Assembly: GCF_020524345.1 (NCBI RefSeq)
Contig: NZ_JAIVLH010000009.1
Location: forward strand, 62,001 to 126,000
Length of the DNA stretch: 64,000 nt
Source: Metabacillus niabensis
GTDB taxonomy: Bacteria > Bacillota > Bacilli > Bacillales > Bacillaceae
Reading direction: 5' to 3'
The position numbers and the translations under genes are program-made. The notes under the pieces are model-generated. The model saw only the letters and a list, made by a program, of their open reading frames with translations. It had not been told where the DNA came from and ran no database searches. Positions 1 to 9,996 of this stretch are shown here, in pieces (the first letter of the stretch is position 1; every line of letters begins with the position of its first letter).

Positions 1-84
1 ACAGGTAGCGGAAAGTCAAAAAAAGAAGCGGAACAGCATGCTGCCCAAGAGGCACTATCGAAACTGCAACAAATAAATAAGTAG
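1..84 (+). CDS. rnc: Ribonuclease III, C-terminal end (partial)
   Basis: Only the last 27 codons and the TAG stop are present; the gene begins before the window. The visible residues (GSGKSKKEAEQHAAQEAL and following) match the end of a double-stranded RNA-binding domain, whose lysine-rich loop and last helix bind the RNA backbone. RNase III cleaves double-stranded RNA in rRNA and mRNA processing. The position directly before smc matches the rnc-smc-ftsY order of Bacillus, which supports the call despite the short length. Confidence 0.85.
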   Translation, partial: TGSGKSKKEAEQHAAQEALSKLQQINK

Positions 85-92
85 GATCAAGT

Positions 93-158
93 AAAAAGGA
101 CAACCTTAGAATCGTATGATAAACAACATACGAAATTGAAGGAGTTGTCCTTTTTAAG
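93..158 (+). terminator. Nested stem-loop after rnc, probable terminator
   Basis: The outer arms AAAAAGGACAAC (93-104) and GTTGTCCTTTTT (144-155) are perfectly complementary, and the 3' arm ends in a T run. A second stem, TCGTATG/CATACGA (112-118 and 127-133), sits inside the loop. This probably ends rnc transcription, so smc would need its own promoter. Confidence 0.75.
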
Positions 159-307
159 GTTTATCTATTTAAAACTTTTAACGATAAAAAAATTTTAAGT
201 TATGTCGACAAATTATGATAAAATATGGAGGAGTTTGTCATAATTACGATGATGTAAAACACAATTGACGAAAACATTAGAAAAAAGAATAAGTAAGGAG
301 GATCACA

Positions 308-3300
308 ATGTTCCTCAAACGTTTGGATATTGTTGGATTCAAGTCCTTTGCTGAAAGAGTCACCGTAGATTTTGTCAAAGGTGTTACTGCAGTAGTTGGA
401 CCTAATGGTAGTGGAAAAAGTAATATAACCGATGGTATTAGATGGGTACTTGGAGAGCAGTCCGCTAAATCTTTGCGCGGAGCAAAAATGGAGGATATTA
501 TTTTTGCCGGAAGCGATTCGAGAAAAAGCTTAAATGTAGCTGAAGTAACCCTTACGCTTGATAATGAAGACCATTTTCTTCCTATTGATTATCATGAGGT
601 AAGTGTAACCCGCCGTGTTTACCGTTCAGGAGAAAGTGAATTTTTCATTAATAAACAAAGCTGTCGATTAAAAGACATCGTTGACTTGTTTATGGACTCA
701 GGATTAGGAAAAGAAGCATTTTCGATCATAAGCCAAGGGAAAGTAGAAGAAATCCTAAGCAGTAAATCTGAAGAAAGACGTTCAATTTTTGAAGAAGCTG
801 CAGGAGTTTTAAAATATAAAACTCGGAAGAAAAAGGCAGAATATAAACTTGCGGAAACTCAAGAAAATTTAAATCGTGTAAATGATATTCTTCATGAATT
901 GGAAGGACAAGTCGAACCTTTAAAAATGCAGGCATCTATTGCCAAGGATTATTTAGAACAAAAGGAAGAACTAGAACAGATTGAAGTTGCTTTAACAGTG
1001 TTTGAAATAGAAGAACTACATCAAAAATATGAGAGTCTCTCTAAATCTGTAGAAAAAAACAAGGACTTAGAAGGCACCCTTTCAGCTACCATGCAAAAAA
1101 AAGAAGCAGCAGTCGAGCAGATGAAAGATCATATGAGTGCTTTAGATGACTCAATTAATGACCTTCAACAGGTTCTTTTACTTGCAAGTGAGGAGTTAGA
1201 AAAGCTTGAAGGTAGAAAAGAAGTTCTAAAAGAGAGAAAGAAAAATGCCCATCAAAATAAAGCTCAATTAGAAAAAACAATAGCCGACTATACAACGCAA
1301 ATAGCCCAATTACGTCATGAAAAATCAGAACAAGAAATGCTTCTTGACGTTTATTCAAATGAATTGGAACGGATCAAAAAAGAATTATCAGAAAAGCAAA
1401 AGATGGCATTATCATATAATCAAAATATTGAAGAGCTAATTGAAGAATTGAAAAGTGAATACTTTGAACTCCTTAATGAGCAAGCAACAGCAAGAAATGA
1501 GATTCAATATTTAAATGAACAATTAACTCAACAAGAAAGAAAAAATGAAAGATTGCTAGAATCAAATAAACGTTATGTGGTAGAGCGCTCTGAAATATTA
1601 GAAAAGAAATTAAAGATTGAAACAAACTATGCACGGGTTGAGAAACAATTATCCGATCAAATAAAAAATTTCCGAGACACATCAGCCAAACTAGAAAACC
1701 TTAAAAATACGTATCAAAAAAAAGAATCGGCATTATATCAGGCCTATCAATTATTACAACAAACTAGGTCACGCAAAGAAGTATTAGAATCAATGCAGGA
1801 AGATTATGCTGGATTTTTTCAAGGAGTAAAAGAAATTCTAAAGGCCAAAGACAAACTCGGAGGAATTCATGGTGCTGTAGCAGAATTAATTAAGACGGAA
1901 AAAGACTTTGAAACTGCCATTGAGATTGCCTTAAGCGGCTCTATGCAGCATGTAGTTGTTGAAGATGAGGGTGCTGCAAGAAAAGCGATACAATTTTTAA
2001 AGCAAAATTCATATGGTAGAGCTACGTTTCTCCCACTGTCAGTCATTAAAGAGCGTGCTATCAACAAGCATGATTTGAATATGATTCAAAATCACCCGGC
2101 TTTTATCGGTATCGCTACAAGTCTAGTGGAGTATGAACCTAGATTTAAATCAATAATCGCTAACTTACTAGGAACAGTCATTGTTACCTCAGATCTAAAA
2201 GGTGCAAATGATATTGCAAAATTAATGAATTATCGTTATCGGCTTGTAACTCTGCAAGGAGATGTTGTAAATCCTGGGGGTTCGATGACTGGTGGAGCTG
2301 TTAAACAAAAAAACAATTCACTCTTAAGTCGACAACGCGAAGTTGAACAAATTGTGGAAAAGCTGACAGTAATGGAAGAGAAAACAGAACAACTCGAAAT
2401 TGATGTAAAGTCTTCGAAGGAGACCATTGTAAAACAAGAAAGGCAATTAGAGGATTTACGCTCAAAAGGTGAAAACCTTAGATTAGAGGAACAAAGAATA
2501 CGAAGTGATATCCGTGAAATTGAATTAAATGAAAAAAATGTTAATGATCATTTAACATTATATGACTCAGAAAGAGAAGCGTTTGATTCTGAAAAGGATC
2601 GGATTGATCGTCGTAAAAAAGAGCTTGAGGCTAAACTTCAAGAAGTGTCAACAAAAATAGTTGATCTTGATCAAAAAATTGAGGAGATGTCTGAAAAGAA
2701 AAACACACAGCAAACCTCAAAAGATGAGCTTCAGGCTGAACTGACAGAATTAAAAGTTGTCCTAGCCGGAAAACAACAATTGTTTGAAAATCAAAAAGAA
2801 AAAGTAGAAAGAATTCATGAAGATCTAAACCATGCTCAACAAAAGCATGATGAAGCTGCTGATGATTATTCTCTTCTATCAAATGAAATGACGTCAAGCT
2901 CTTCCGGAGAAGAAAAACTGGAAGAAGCGGCAACAAAAAAACTTCAAGATAAAAATAAAACAATCGATTTAATTGCAAGCAGAAGAGAAGAACGTCTTCA
3001 GTTACAAGATAAGCTTGAGTTTGAAGAAAGCGAGTTAAAAGAGATAAAACGTCAGGATAAGCAATTGCAAGAAATCCTTAAAGATGAAGAGGTAAAGCTA
3101 AACCGCCTGGACGTTGAACTCGATAATCGTTTAAATCATTTACGTGAGGAATACTTTTTATCCTTTGAAGGAGCAAAAGAAAAATTTGCACTTGAGATTG
3201 AAGTGGATGAAGCGAGAAAACGTGTTAAACTGATCAAACTTGCAATTGATGAGTTAGGAACGGTAAACTTAGGAGCGATTGATGAATATGAACGTGTTTC

Positions 3301-3871
3301 AGAACGTTTTACATTCCTAACAGAGCAACGTGATGATTTACTAGAAGCGAAAGACACACTTTACCTAGTGATTGATGAAATGGATGATGAAATGAAAAAA
3401 CGGTTTGAACAAACCTTTAATGCGATTCGATCACATTTTGAAGCTGTATTCCAAGCACTCTTTGGTGGGGGAAGAGCGGAACTTAAGCTAACAGATCCCA
3501 ATGATTTGTTAAACACAGGTGTTGAAATTGTTGCTCAACCACCTGGAAAAAAATTACAAAACCTTGGGTTGTTGTCTGGAGGAGAACGTGCATTAACAGC
3601 TATTGCACTATTATTCTCGATTCTGAAAGTTCGCCCTGTTCCGTTTTGTGTACTTGATGAAGTTGAGGCAGCTCTTGATGAAGCAAATGTACATCGGTTT
3701 GCGCAATATTTAAAGAAGTTCAGTCATGAAACTCAATTTATTGTCATCACCCATCGTAAAGGAACCATGGAAGAAGCGGATGTATTATATGGAGTAACGA
3801 TGCAGGAATCAGGTGTCTCAAAGCTTGTATCAGTTAGATTAGAAGAGACAAAGGAATTAGTTCAATCTTAG
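308..3871 (+). CDS. smc: Chromosome condensation and segregation ATPase SMC
   Basis: The protein has 1187 residues, the normal full length for bacterial SMC. The Walker A motif GPNGSGKSN is at about residues 31-39. Two long coiled-coil arms rich in E, K, Q and L flank a hinge at about 505-665 that ends in a glycine-rich stretch. The ABC signature LLSGGERALTAIAL is near 1088, and Walker B with the D-loop (VLDEVEAALDEANV) is near 1114. SMC dimers with ScpA/ScpB act on DNA to compact and separate chromosomes. The ATG has an ideal site (AAGGAGGATCAC). ftsY follows after 20 bases, suggesting co-transcription. Confidence 0.98.
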   Translation: MFLKRLDIVGFKSFAERVTVDFVKGVTAVVGPNGSGKSNITDGIRWVLGEQSAKSLRGAKMEDIIFAGSDSRKSLNVAEVTLTLDNEDHFLPIDYHEVSVTRRVYRSGESEFFINKQSCRLKDIVDLFMDSGLGKEAFSIISQGKVEEILSSKSEERRSIFEEAAGVLKYKTRKKKAEYKLAETQENLNRVNDILHELEGQVEPLKMQASIAKDYLEQKEELEQIEVALTVFEIEELHQKYESLSKSVEKNKDLEGTLSATMQKKEAAVEQMKDHMSALDDSINDLQQVLLLASEELEKLEGRKEVLKERKKNAHQNKAQLEKTIADYTTQIAQLRHEKSEQEMLLDVYSNELERIKKELSEKQKMALSYNQNIEELIEELKSEYFELLNEQATARNEIQYLNEQLTQQERKNERLLESNKRYVVERSEILEKKLKIETNYARVEKQLSDQIKNFRDTSAKLENLKNTYQKKESALYQAYQLLQQTRSRKEVLESMQEDYAGFFQGVKEILKAKDKLGGIHGAVAELIKTEKDFETAIEIALSGSMQHVVVEDEGAARKAIQFLKQNSYGRATFLPLSVIKERAINKHDLNMIQNHPAFIGIATSLVEYEPRFKSIIANLLGTVIVTSDLKGANDIAKLMNYRYRLVTLQGDVVNPGGSMTGGAVKQKNNSLLSRQREVEQIVEKLTVMEEKTEQLEIDVKSSKETIVKQERQLEDLRSKGENLRLEEQRIRSDIREIELNEKNVNDHLTLYDSEREAFDSEKDRIDRRKKELEAKLQEVSTKIVDLDQKIEEMSEKKNTQQTSKDELQAELTELKVVLAGKQQLFENQKEKVERIHEDLNHAQQKHDEAADDYSLLSNEMTSSSSGEEKLEEAATKKLQDKNKTIDLIASRREERLQLQDKLEFEESELKEIKRQDKQLQEILKDEEVKLNRLDVELDNRLNHLREEYFLSFEGAKEKFALEIEVDEARKRVKLIKLAIDELGTVNLGAIDEYERVSERFTFLTEQRDDLLEAKDTLYLVIDEMDDEMKKRFEQTFNAIRSHFEAVFQALFGGGRAELKLTDPNDLLNTGVEIVAQPPGKKLQNLGLLSGGERALTAIALLFSILKVRPVPFCVLDEVEAALDEANVHRFAQYLKKFSHETQFIVITHRKGTMEEADVLYGVTMQESGVSKLVSVRLEETKELVQS

Positions 3872-3891
3872 CCGAAAGGACGAACAATAGA

Positions 3892-4890
3892 ATGAGTTTT
3901 TTTAAGAAATTAAAAGAAAAAATCACTCAACAAACAGATGCTGTAACTGTAAAATTTAAAGAGGGCTTAACAAAAACCCGAGATTCTTTTGCAGGTAAAA
4001 TGAATGATTTAGTGGCGAAATATCGAAAAGTAGATGAAGATTTTTTCGAGGAACTTGAAGAGCTTTTAATTAGTGCAGATGTGGGTGTCGCTACTGTTAT
4101 GGACTTAATTGATGAGTTGAAAATGGAAGTGAAGCGACGCAACATCCAAGATACAAAGGATGTCCAAGCTGTCATCTCTGAAAAACTTATTGATATTTAT
4201 GAAGGTGACAGTGACGACGAACCTGTTAACAAATTAAACCTTGAAAAAGGCAGACTAAATGTTATTTTATTCGTAGGTGTTAATGGTGTTGGGAAAACAA
4301 CTACAATTGGAAAATTAGCCCATAAATTAAAAAGTGAGGGTAATTCAGTTCTTTTAGCAGCTGGAGACACCTTTAGGGCAGGAGCGATTGAACAACTGGA
4401 AGTATGGGGAGAAAGAGTTGGCGTAGATGTAATCAAACAATCGGAAGGCTCAGACCCTGCTGCTGTTATGTATGATGCCGTCCAAGCAGCTAAAGCTAGA
4501 CAAGTAGATGTTTTATTATGTGATACAGCCGGACGTCTTCAAAACAAAGTAAACTTGATGAAGGAGCTTGAAAAGGTAAAACGTGTGATAGAACGTGAGA
4601 TCCCTGGAGCACCGCATGAAGTATTACTTGTATTGGATGCAACAACAGGTCAAAACGCGATGACACAAGCAAAACAATTTTCACAAGCAACCGATGTTTC
4701 AGGCATTGTTCTTACTAAATTAGACGGTACAGCTAAGGGTGGTATTGTACTGGCTATTAAAGGTGAATTGGATATACCAGTGAAATTTGTTGGCTTAGGT
4801 GAAAAGATGGATGATTTACAAGAGTTTCATACTGAGCAATATGTGTACGGTCTGTTCTCAGGTATTATTGAAGAACAAGAGAAAGAATAA
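3892..4890 (+). CDS. ftsY: Signal recognition particle receptor FtsY
   Basis: FtsY is the membrane-associated SRP receptor GTPase. It pairs with Ffh to deliver ribosome-nascent chain complexes to the Sec translocon. The 332-residue protein has a short charged N-terminal part, a helical N domain and a G domain. The P-loop GVNGVGKTTTIGKLA is at about 127-141, followed by DTAGR and TKLDGTAKGG. It lacks the long acidic A domain of E. coli FtsY, as is normal in Bacillus. It follows smc closely and is followed by a terminator. Confidence 0.98.
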   Translation: MSFFKKLKEKITQQTDAVTVKFKEGLTKTRDSFAGKMNDLVAKYRKVDEDFFEELEELLISADVGVATVMDLIDELKMEVKRRNIQDTKDVQAVISEKLIDIYEGDSDDEPVNKLNLEKGRLNVILFVGVNGVGKTTTIGKLAHKLKSEGNSVLLAAGDTFRAGAIEQLEVWGERVGVDVIKQSEGSDPAAVMYDAVQAAKARQVDVLLCDTAGRLQNKVNLMKELEKVKRVIEREIPGAPHEVLLVLDATTGQNAMTQAKQFSQATDVSGIVLTKLDGTAKGGIVLAIKGELDIPVKFVGLGEKMDDLQEFHTEQYVYGLFSGIIEEQEKE

Positions 4891-4898
4891 AATCTTAT

Positions 4899-4930
4899 TA
4901 AGCTAACCTTAATCTTGGTTAGCTTTTTTA
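4899..4930 (+). terminator. Intrinsic terminator after ftsY
   Basis: The stem AAGCTAACC (4900-4908) pairs with GGTTAGCTT (4917-4925), with an 8-base loop and a run of T. It ends the smc-ftsY transcript. Confidence 0.85.
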
Positions 4931-5038
4931 TATGATCAGAAAGGATGAAAATTTTGGGGGTGATCGTATAATAAATTATGACTTAGCTATTAGGACATGG
5001 CGAAAGACAAGTTTTTCTACAAGATGTCTTTATACTAC

Positions 5039-5067
5039 TTGACAAGAAAATGCTTCGTATGTAGACT
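5039..5067 (+). promoter_or_regulatory. Probable sigma-A promoter for ylxM-ffh
   Basis: A TTGACA -35 box (5039-5044), a 17-base spacer and TAGACT as -10 (5062-5067) lie 45 bases before ylxM and after the ftsY terminator. The -35 is perfect and the -10 is weaker. Confidence 0.6.
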
Positions 5068-5111
5068 TATATGTTGTAAAGGTAATTCACTTAACAAAGG
5101 GGTGAAAAGGC

Positions 5112-5444
5112 ATGATGCTTGAAAAAACAACGAGGTTAACGTATTTATTTGATTTTTATCAATCGTTGTTAACCCCTAAGCAGAAGAGCTATATGTCCTT
5201 ATACTATCTAGATGATTACTCCCTTGGTGAAATTGCGGAAGAGTACAGTGTTAGTAGACAAGCTGTTTACGATAACATTAAGCGAACTGAAGCAATGTTG
5301 GAGCAATATGAGGAAAAGCTACTATTATTTCAAAAGTTTCAAGAGCGACAGAAGATCATGACAAAACTGCGTGAATTTTCTGCTGAAGTGGCAAATCATA
5401 ATCAGTATGAAGTCTTGCTTCAAGAACTTGAGAAATTAGATTAG
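5112..5444 (+). CDS. ylxM: SRP-associated HTH protein YlxM
   Basis: The 110-residue protein of the YlxM/p13 family has a helix-turn-helix resembling sigma-factor region 4. The segment [20 protein letters not shown] is followed by the recognition-helix-like [13 protein letters not shown]. Family members lie directly before ffh and have been linked to signal recognition particle function in Firmicutes. Here ffh starts 12 bases downstream, so the two are surely co-transcribed. The start could be either of two adjacent ATGs; AAAGGGGTGA upstream serves both. Confidence 0.93.
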   Translation: MMLEKTTRLTYLFDFYQSLLTPKQKSYMSLYYLDDYSLGEIAEEYSVSRQAVYDNIKRTEAMLEQYEEKLLLFQKFQERQKIMTKLREFSAEVANHNQYEVLLQELEKLD

Positions 5445-5456
5445 GAGGCGGCATTT

Positions 5457-6800
5457 ATGGCATTTGAAGGATTAGCCGACCGACTGCAGAATACAATGGC
5501 CAAAATTCGCGGCAAAGGAAAAGTAACTGAAGCAGATGTAAAGGAAATGATGCGCGAAGTGCGCCTTGCCCTTTTAGAAGCAGATGTTAACTTCAAGGTC
5601 GTAAAGGATTTTATTAAGCGCGTAAGTGAGCGTGCTGTTGGTCAAGAAGTTATGAAAAGCTTAACTCCTGGACAACAGGTCATTAAAGTAGTTAAAGATG
5701 AGCTAACCGAATTAATGGGTGGAGAGCAAAGTAAGATTGCGGTATCAAATCGGCCACCGACAGTTATTATGATGGTTGGTTTACAAGGTGCAGGTAAAAC
5801 AACAACTACCGGTAAGCTGGCAAATCTCTTAAGAAAGAAACATAATCGAAATCCATTGCTTGTTGCGGCAGATATTTATCGACCTGCGGCTATTAAGCAG
5901 CTGCAAACACTGGGAAAACAATTAGATATGTCTGTGTTTTCTTTGGGAGATCAAGTAAGTCCAGTTGAAATTGCAACAAAAGCATTAGAGCATGCAAAGC
6001 AAGAGCATCATGACTATGTGATCATTGATACAGCTGGTCGACTTCATATAGATGAAAATCTAATGGAAGAGCTTGAACAGGTAAAAGAAATTGCCAAGCC
6101 TGATGAAATTTTCCTTGTTGTGGACGCAATGACTGGACAAGATGCAGTTAACGTAGCTAAAAGTTTCAATGAACAGCTTGGATTAACCGGTGTTGTTTTA
6201 ACAAAACTTGATGGTGATACACGTGGCGGTGCTGCATTATCGATCCGCTCTGTAACGAATACACCAATTAAGTTTGTTGGTCTAGGAGAAAAGTTGGATG
6301 CTCTTGAAGCGTTTCATCCTGAACGTATGGCATCTAGAATTTTAGGGATGGGTGATGTGTTAACACTCATTGAAAAGGCTCAAACAAATGTTGATGCAGA
6401 AAAAGCAAAAGAACTAGAACAAAAAATGCGTACAGCATCATTTACATTTGATGACTTTCTTGAACAGTTAGGACAAGTTCGCAATATGGGATCTTTAGAG
6501 GATCTTATTGGTATGTTACCTGGTGCAAACAAGGTGAAGGGACTAAAAAACCTACAGGTTGATGAAAAGCAAATAAGTCATGTTGAGGCTATTATTAAAT
6601 CAATGACGAAGGCTGAAAAGTCCAATCCTGAAATGATGAATGCTTCACGTAAAAAGCGAATTGCAAAAGGTAGCGGTACGACAGTTCAAGAAGTGAACCG
6701 CTTATTAAAGCAATTTGAAGATATGAAAAAAATGATGAAGCAAATGACAAGCATGACAAAAGGTAAGAAAAAAGGTGGGTTTAAATTTCCGTTTATGTAA
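5457..6800 (+). CDS. ffh: Signal recognition particle protein Ffh
   Basis: Ffh is the SRP GTPase that binds 4.5S/scRNA and signal sequences. The protein has 447 residues. The N domain is at about 1-90. The G domain carries GLQGAGKTTTTGKLA (about 107-121), DTAGR and TKLDGDTRGG. The methionine-rich M domain (about 300-447) has the MGSLEDLIGMLPG motif and a C-terminal MKKMMKQMTSM helix with a lysine-rich tail. The start has AGGAGG with good spacing. It forms an operon with ylxM. Confidence 0.98.
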   Translation: MAFEGLADRLQNTMAKIRGKGKVTEADVKEMMREVRLALLEADVNFKVVKDFIKRVSERAVGQEVMKSLTPGQQVIKVVKDELTELMGGEQSKIAVSNRPPTVIMMVGLQGAGKTTTTGKLANLLRKKHNRNPLLVAADIYRPAAIKQLQTLGKQLDMSVFSLGDQVSPVEIATKALEHAKQEHHDYVIIDTAGRLHIDENLMEELEQVKEIAKPDEIFLVVDAMTGQDAVNVAKSFNEQLGLTGVVLTKLDGDTRGGAALSIRSVTNTPIKFVGLGEKLDALEAFHPERMASRILGMGDVLTLIEKAQTNVDAEKAKELEQKMRTASFTFDDFLEQLGQVRNMGSLEDLIGMLPGANKVKGLKNLQVDEKQISHVEAIIKSMTKAEKSNPEMMNASRKKRIAKGSGTTVQEVNRLLKQFEDMKKMMKQMTSMTKGKKKGGFKFPFM

Positions 6801-6903
6801 TGAACTGGATTTGAAATCTACTAAACGTAAGATGATTTTTGTGCAAAAATGTAGTAATTCACACTGTTTTTAGAGGTTTTTTAAAACTGACAAGAAAAAA
6901 ACC

Positions 6904-6932
6904 TTTACATCATATAACTTATTTGATAATAT
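6904..6932 (+). promoter_or_regulatory. Probable sigma-A promoter for rpsP
   Basis: TTTACA (6904-6909), a 17-base spacer and TAATAT (6927-6932) lie about 40 bases before the rpsP ATG. Both hexamers are near consensus, giving a short leader. Confidence 0.65.
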
Positions 6933-6970
6933 ACTATCTTGTTGAAACATTTTCGGAGGTGCTTTATAAA

Positions 6971-7243
6971 ATGGCAGTTAAAATTCGTTTAAAACGTATG
7001 GGAGCAAAAAAATCTCCTTTTTATCGTATCGTAGTAGCAGATTCTCGTTCACCACGTGATGGACGTTTCATTGAAGTTGTAGGAACTTACAACCCAGTTG
7101 CTCAACCAGCAGAAGTGAAAATCAATGAAGAATTAGCACTAAAATGGATGTCAAATGGTGCAAAACCATCTGATACAGTTCGTAACTTGTTCTCTAACGA
7201 AGGCATTATGGAAAAATTCCATAACGCTAAAAACAGCAAGTAA
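6971..7243 (+). CDS. rpsP: 30S ribosomal protein S16
   Basis: The 90-residue protein is a small-subunit assembly protein of the body domain. It begins [19 protein letters not shown] and contains [15 protein letters not shown], both diagnostic of S16. The open frame extends further upstream, but the ATG at 6971 has a CGGAGGTG site and gives the family length. Its stop overlaps the start of khpA (TAATG), the usual coupling in Bacillus. Confidence 0.98.
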   Translation: MAVKIRLKRMGAKKSPFYRIVVADSRSPRDGRFIEVVGTYNPVAQPAEVKINEELALKWMSNGAKPSDTVRNLFSNEGIMEKFHNAKNSK

Positions 7244-7485
7244 TGACTGTTGAGATGAAAGAGTTAATCGAAGCAATTGTGAGGCCGCTTGTTGATAAGC
7301 CAGATCAGATTGAGATCACTGAACATGAAGAAGGACATCAAATGATATTTCGACTTTCTGTTCATAAGGATGATATCGGTAAAGTGATTGGTAAGCAAGG
7401 AAGGATCGCAAAAGCCATTCGAACTGTTGTTTATGCAGCGGGATCTAATTCATCTAAACGAATCCAACTAGAGATTAACGACTAA
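7243..7485 (+). CDS. khpA: RNA-binding KH domain protein KhpA
   Basis: The 80-residue protein is a single KH domain with the GxxG loop in VIGKQGRIAKAIR (residues about 49-61). KhpA proteins bind RNA, usually with KhpB/Jag, and influence cell length and division in Firmicutes (family knowledge). The ATG overlaps the rpsP stop by one base and has no good Shine-Dalgarno, so translation probably depends on rpsP. An internal ATG at 7255 is a less likely start. A terminator follows at once. Confidence 0.93.
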   Translation: MTVEMKELIEAIVRPLVDKPDQIEITEHEEGHQMIFRLSVHKDDIGKVIGKQGRIAKAIRTVVYAAGSNSSKRIQLEIND

Positions 7486-7517
7486 AAAAGGGTGAGGAGG
7501 TTCCTCCCCTTTTTTTG
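7484..7517 (+). terminator. Intrinsic terminator after khpA
   Basis: A-rich and GGG/AGGA arms pair with TCCT/CCCC followed by seven T. The hairpin starts at the khpA stop codon and ends the rpsP-khpA transcript. Confidence 0.8.
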
Positions 7518-7640
7518 TACTATCGGAAATTATATGAATTTTATGGGTGATAGTATGAGTAAAACTTTACAACATTTAATAAAAGTTGGTGAGTGCTTAC
7601 GCTTTAGTAGGTATTAAGCTTTAAAAGGGGAGGAACAATA

Positions 7641-8021
7641 ATGAAGATACTCCACCGTGTGACAGTTAAACAAATGATAACGGAAACTAGTAAGCAATCA
7701 TTAATAAAAGAATTTTCTTCGCGAAAAAAATTAATCGAACAAGAATGTGATCAACTGTATTTTGAATATAAAAAGGTGGAGAAAACAAGTAAGCAGCTTT
7801 CAACGCAATTTTTAAAAGAAATAGATAAACGACGTGAAAAAATCAAGCTGGTTGAGTTTCAGTTAGAGCAGGTACATACATTGCCAATCGGAAGTGAAAT
7901 AAAAGAAAAAGAAGTAGATGCTATAATTGATTTAACTATAGGTGACAATTGGGATGAACTAATGAAAGAAAAGAGCATTGTTATAAAAGATGGTATAGTA
8001 GATCAAATACGCCTGAGGTGA
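7641..8021 (+). CDS. ylqD: YlqD family protein of unknown function
   Basis: The 126-residue protein occupies the conserved ylqD position between khpA and rimM. It starts [17 protein letters not shown] and has a central, highly charged helix (about 30-75) likely to form a coiled coil, then a short basic C-terminus. There is no signal peptide, membrane segment or catalytic motif. No function is established to my knowledge. The ATG has a strong AGGGGAGGAA site. Its stop lies 5 bases before the rimM ATG, suggesting coupled translation with rimM. Confidence 0.85.
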   Translation: MKILHRVTVKQMITETSKQSLIKEFSSRKKLIEQECDQLYFEYKKVEKTSKQLSTQFLKEIDKRREKIKLVEFQLEQVHTLPIGSEIKEKEVDAIIDLTIGDNWDELMKEKSIVIKDGIVDQIRLR

Positions 8022-8026
8022 TAGAT

Positions 8027-8548
8027 ATGGCTGAAAAATGGTTTAATGTTGGCAAAATAGTCAATACACATGGTATTAGAGGAGAAGTACGAGTTATTTC
8101 AAAAACAGACTTTGCTGAAGAAAGATATGAGCCAGGAAATACTTTATTTATTTTCAAGGAAGGATCAACTGATCCGATAGAAGTCATTGTTGACACTCAC
8201 CGTGTACATAAAAACTTCGACCTATTAACGTTTGAGGGATTGCACTCTATTCAGGATGTTGAGCCCTTTAAAGGTTCTTTAATAAAAGTATCAGAATCTC
8301 AATTATCTGAGCTTGAAGAAGGTGAATATTACTTCCATGAAATTATAGGGTGTAAGATGTATTCAGATAGCGGGGATGAAATCGGAACAATACGTGAAAT
8401 TCTTGCAACAGGTGCAAATGATGTTTGGGTTATTCAAAGAAAAGCAGGAAAAGACTTGCTTGTACCCTACATAGATGAAATTGTAAAAGATATCAACATT
8501 GATGAAAAGAAGATCATCATCACACCAATGGAAGGGTTACTTGATTAA
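8027..8548 (+). CDS. rimM: 16S rRNA processing / 30S maturation factor RimM
   Basis: RimM binds S19 and helps mature the 30S head. The 173-residue protein has an N-terminal RimM domain ([17 protein letters not shown]) and a C-terminal PRC-barrel ([18 protein letters not shown] to [14 protein letters not shown]). A GTG at 8018 is in frame, but the GAGGTGA element spaces best to the ATG at 8027, and this gives the usual N-terminus. Its stop overlaps the trmD start (TAATG). Confidence 0.96.
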   Translation: MAEKWFNVGKIVNTHGIRGEVRVISKTDFAEERYEPGNTLFIFKEGSTDPIEVIVDTHRVHKNFDLLTFEGLHSIQDVEPFKGSLIKVSESQLSELEEGEYYFHEIIGCKMYSDSGDEIGTIREILATGANDVWVIQRKAGKDLLVPYIDEIVKDINIDEKKIIITPMEGLLD

Positions 8549-9282
8549 TGAAGATTGATTTTCTAACTTTGTTTCCAGAAATGTTTCATGGAGTATTAAA
8601 TGAATCTATTCTTAGAAAAGCTCAGGAAAAAGAAGCTGTTACATTTAATGTGATTAATTTTCGTGAATATTCATCAAATAAACATCAAAATGTTGATGAT
8701 TATCCTTATGGTGGAGGAGCTGGGATGGTATTAACTCCACAACCTATTTTTGATGCTGTAGAGGACATACGCAAACAGCATAACTCAGAGCCGAAGATAA
8801 TATTGGTTTGCCCTCAAGGTGAAAGGTTTACACAAGCAAAAGCAGAACAATTAGCTAGAGAGGATCACCTCCTTTTTGTTTGTGGACATTATGAAGGCTA
8901 CGACGAGAGGATTAGAGAGCATCTTGTGACAGATGAGATTTCTATAGGTGACTTTGTTTTAACGGGAGGAGAGCTCGCATCAATGGTCATAACAGATAGT
9001 GTTGTCCGGCTCCTTCCCGGTGTTCTGGGAAACGAGGACTCTCCTATTTTAGATTCTTATAGTTCCGGCTTACTAGAGCACCCGCATTACACAAGGCCGG
9101 CTGATTTTAGAGGGCTTAAAGTGCCGGAAGTACTTTTATCAGGAAATCACAAATTAATCGCTGAGTGGCGTGAGGAGCAATCTCTGAAAAGAACCTTTGA
9201 ACGTCGTCCGGACCTATTGGAAAAATACCCGCTAACAGAAAAACAAAAAGCCATCATTAAAAAATGGCAAAATGAAAACTAG
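8548..9282 (+). CDS. trmD: tRNA (guanine-N1)-methyltransferase TrmD
   Basis: TrmD is a SPOUT methyltransferase that makes m1G37 in tRNAs and prevents +1 frameshifting. The 244-residue protein has [11 protein letters not shown] near residue 52, the knotted S-adenosylmethionine site ([18 protein letters not shown], then GDFVLTGGE), and a C-terminal helical domain ending in KKWQNEN. The start overlaps the rimM stop by one base. The gene sits in the usual rimM-trmD-rplS order. Confidence 0.98.
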   Translation: MKIDFLTLFPEMFHGVLNESILRKAQEKEAVTFNVINFREYSSNKHQNVDDYPYGGGAGMVLTPQPIFDAVEDIRKQHNSEPKIILVCPQGERFTQAKAEQLAREDHLLFVCGHYEGYDERIREHLVTDEISIGDFVLTGGELASMVITDSVVRLLPGVLGNEDSPILDSYSSGLLEHPHYTRPADFRGLKVPEVLLSGNHKLIAEWREEQSLKRTFERRPDLLEKYPLTEKQKAIIKKWQNEN

Positions 9283-9285
9283 CTA

Positions 9286-9314
9286 TTGCACCCAATGTAG
9301 TGATATGGTATGAT
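9286..9314 (+). promoter_or_regulatory. Probable sigma-A promoter for rplS
   Basis: TTGCAC (9286-9291), a 17-base spacer and TATGAT (9309-9314) begin just after the trmD stop. Transcription would start near 9321, at the base of the leader structure. Confidence 0.7.
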
Positions 9315-9320
9315 AAATCT

Positions 9321-9764
<444 letters not shown>

Positions 9765-9823
9765 GACAGCTTAGTTTACCCTAAGCCTAACATATATGGT
9801 TCAGTTATACTGTCCGTATAGTT

Positions 9824-9858
9824 GAAAAGGAGCTTGTTGCTTAACAAGCTCCTTTTTC
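9824..9858 (+). terminator. Intrinsic terminator after rplS
   Basis: GAAAAGGAGCTTGTT (9824-9838) pairs with AACAAGCTCCTTTTTC (9843-9858) around a 4-base loop. It is a very stable hairpin with a T run. Confidence 0.9.
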
Positions 9859-9996
9859 AATAATATTGTCATTCCATACCTATTTTAAAATAAAAAAACT
9901 GTTACATATAAATAATAAAAATTAAAGCCAAATAATAATACGCGTATATCAAGAAACAAACAGTGGACATAATGATTGCTAGAAGCAGGTGAAGAT

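Noticed and set aside
2631-2978. 115-codon reverse-strand frame inside smc, and similar reverse frames throughout
   Set aside because: All lie opposite conserved coding sequence, show the leucine/phenylalanine or serine bias of antisense reading, and lack ribosome binding sites.
6874-6903. AGGTTTTTT/AAAAAACCT repeat as a terminator after ffh
   Set aside because: The stem is nearly all A-T with a 12-base loop and no T run after it, and it abuts the rpsP -35 box.
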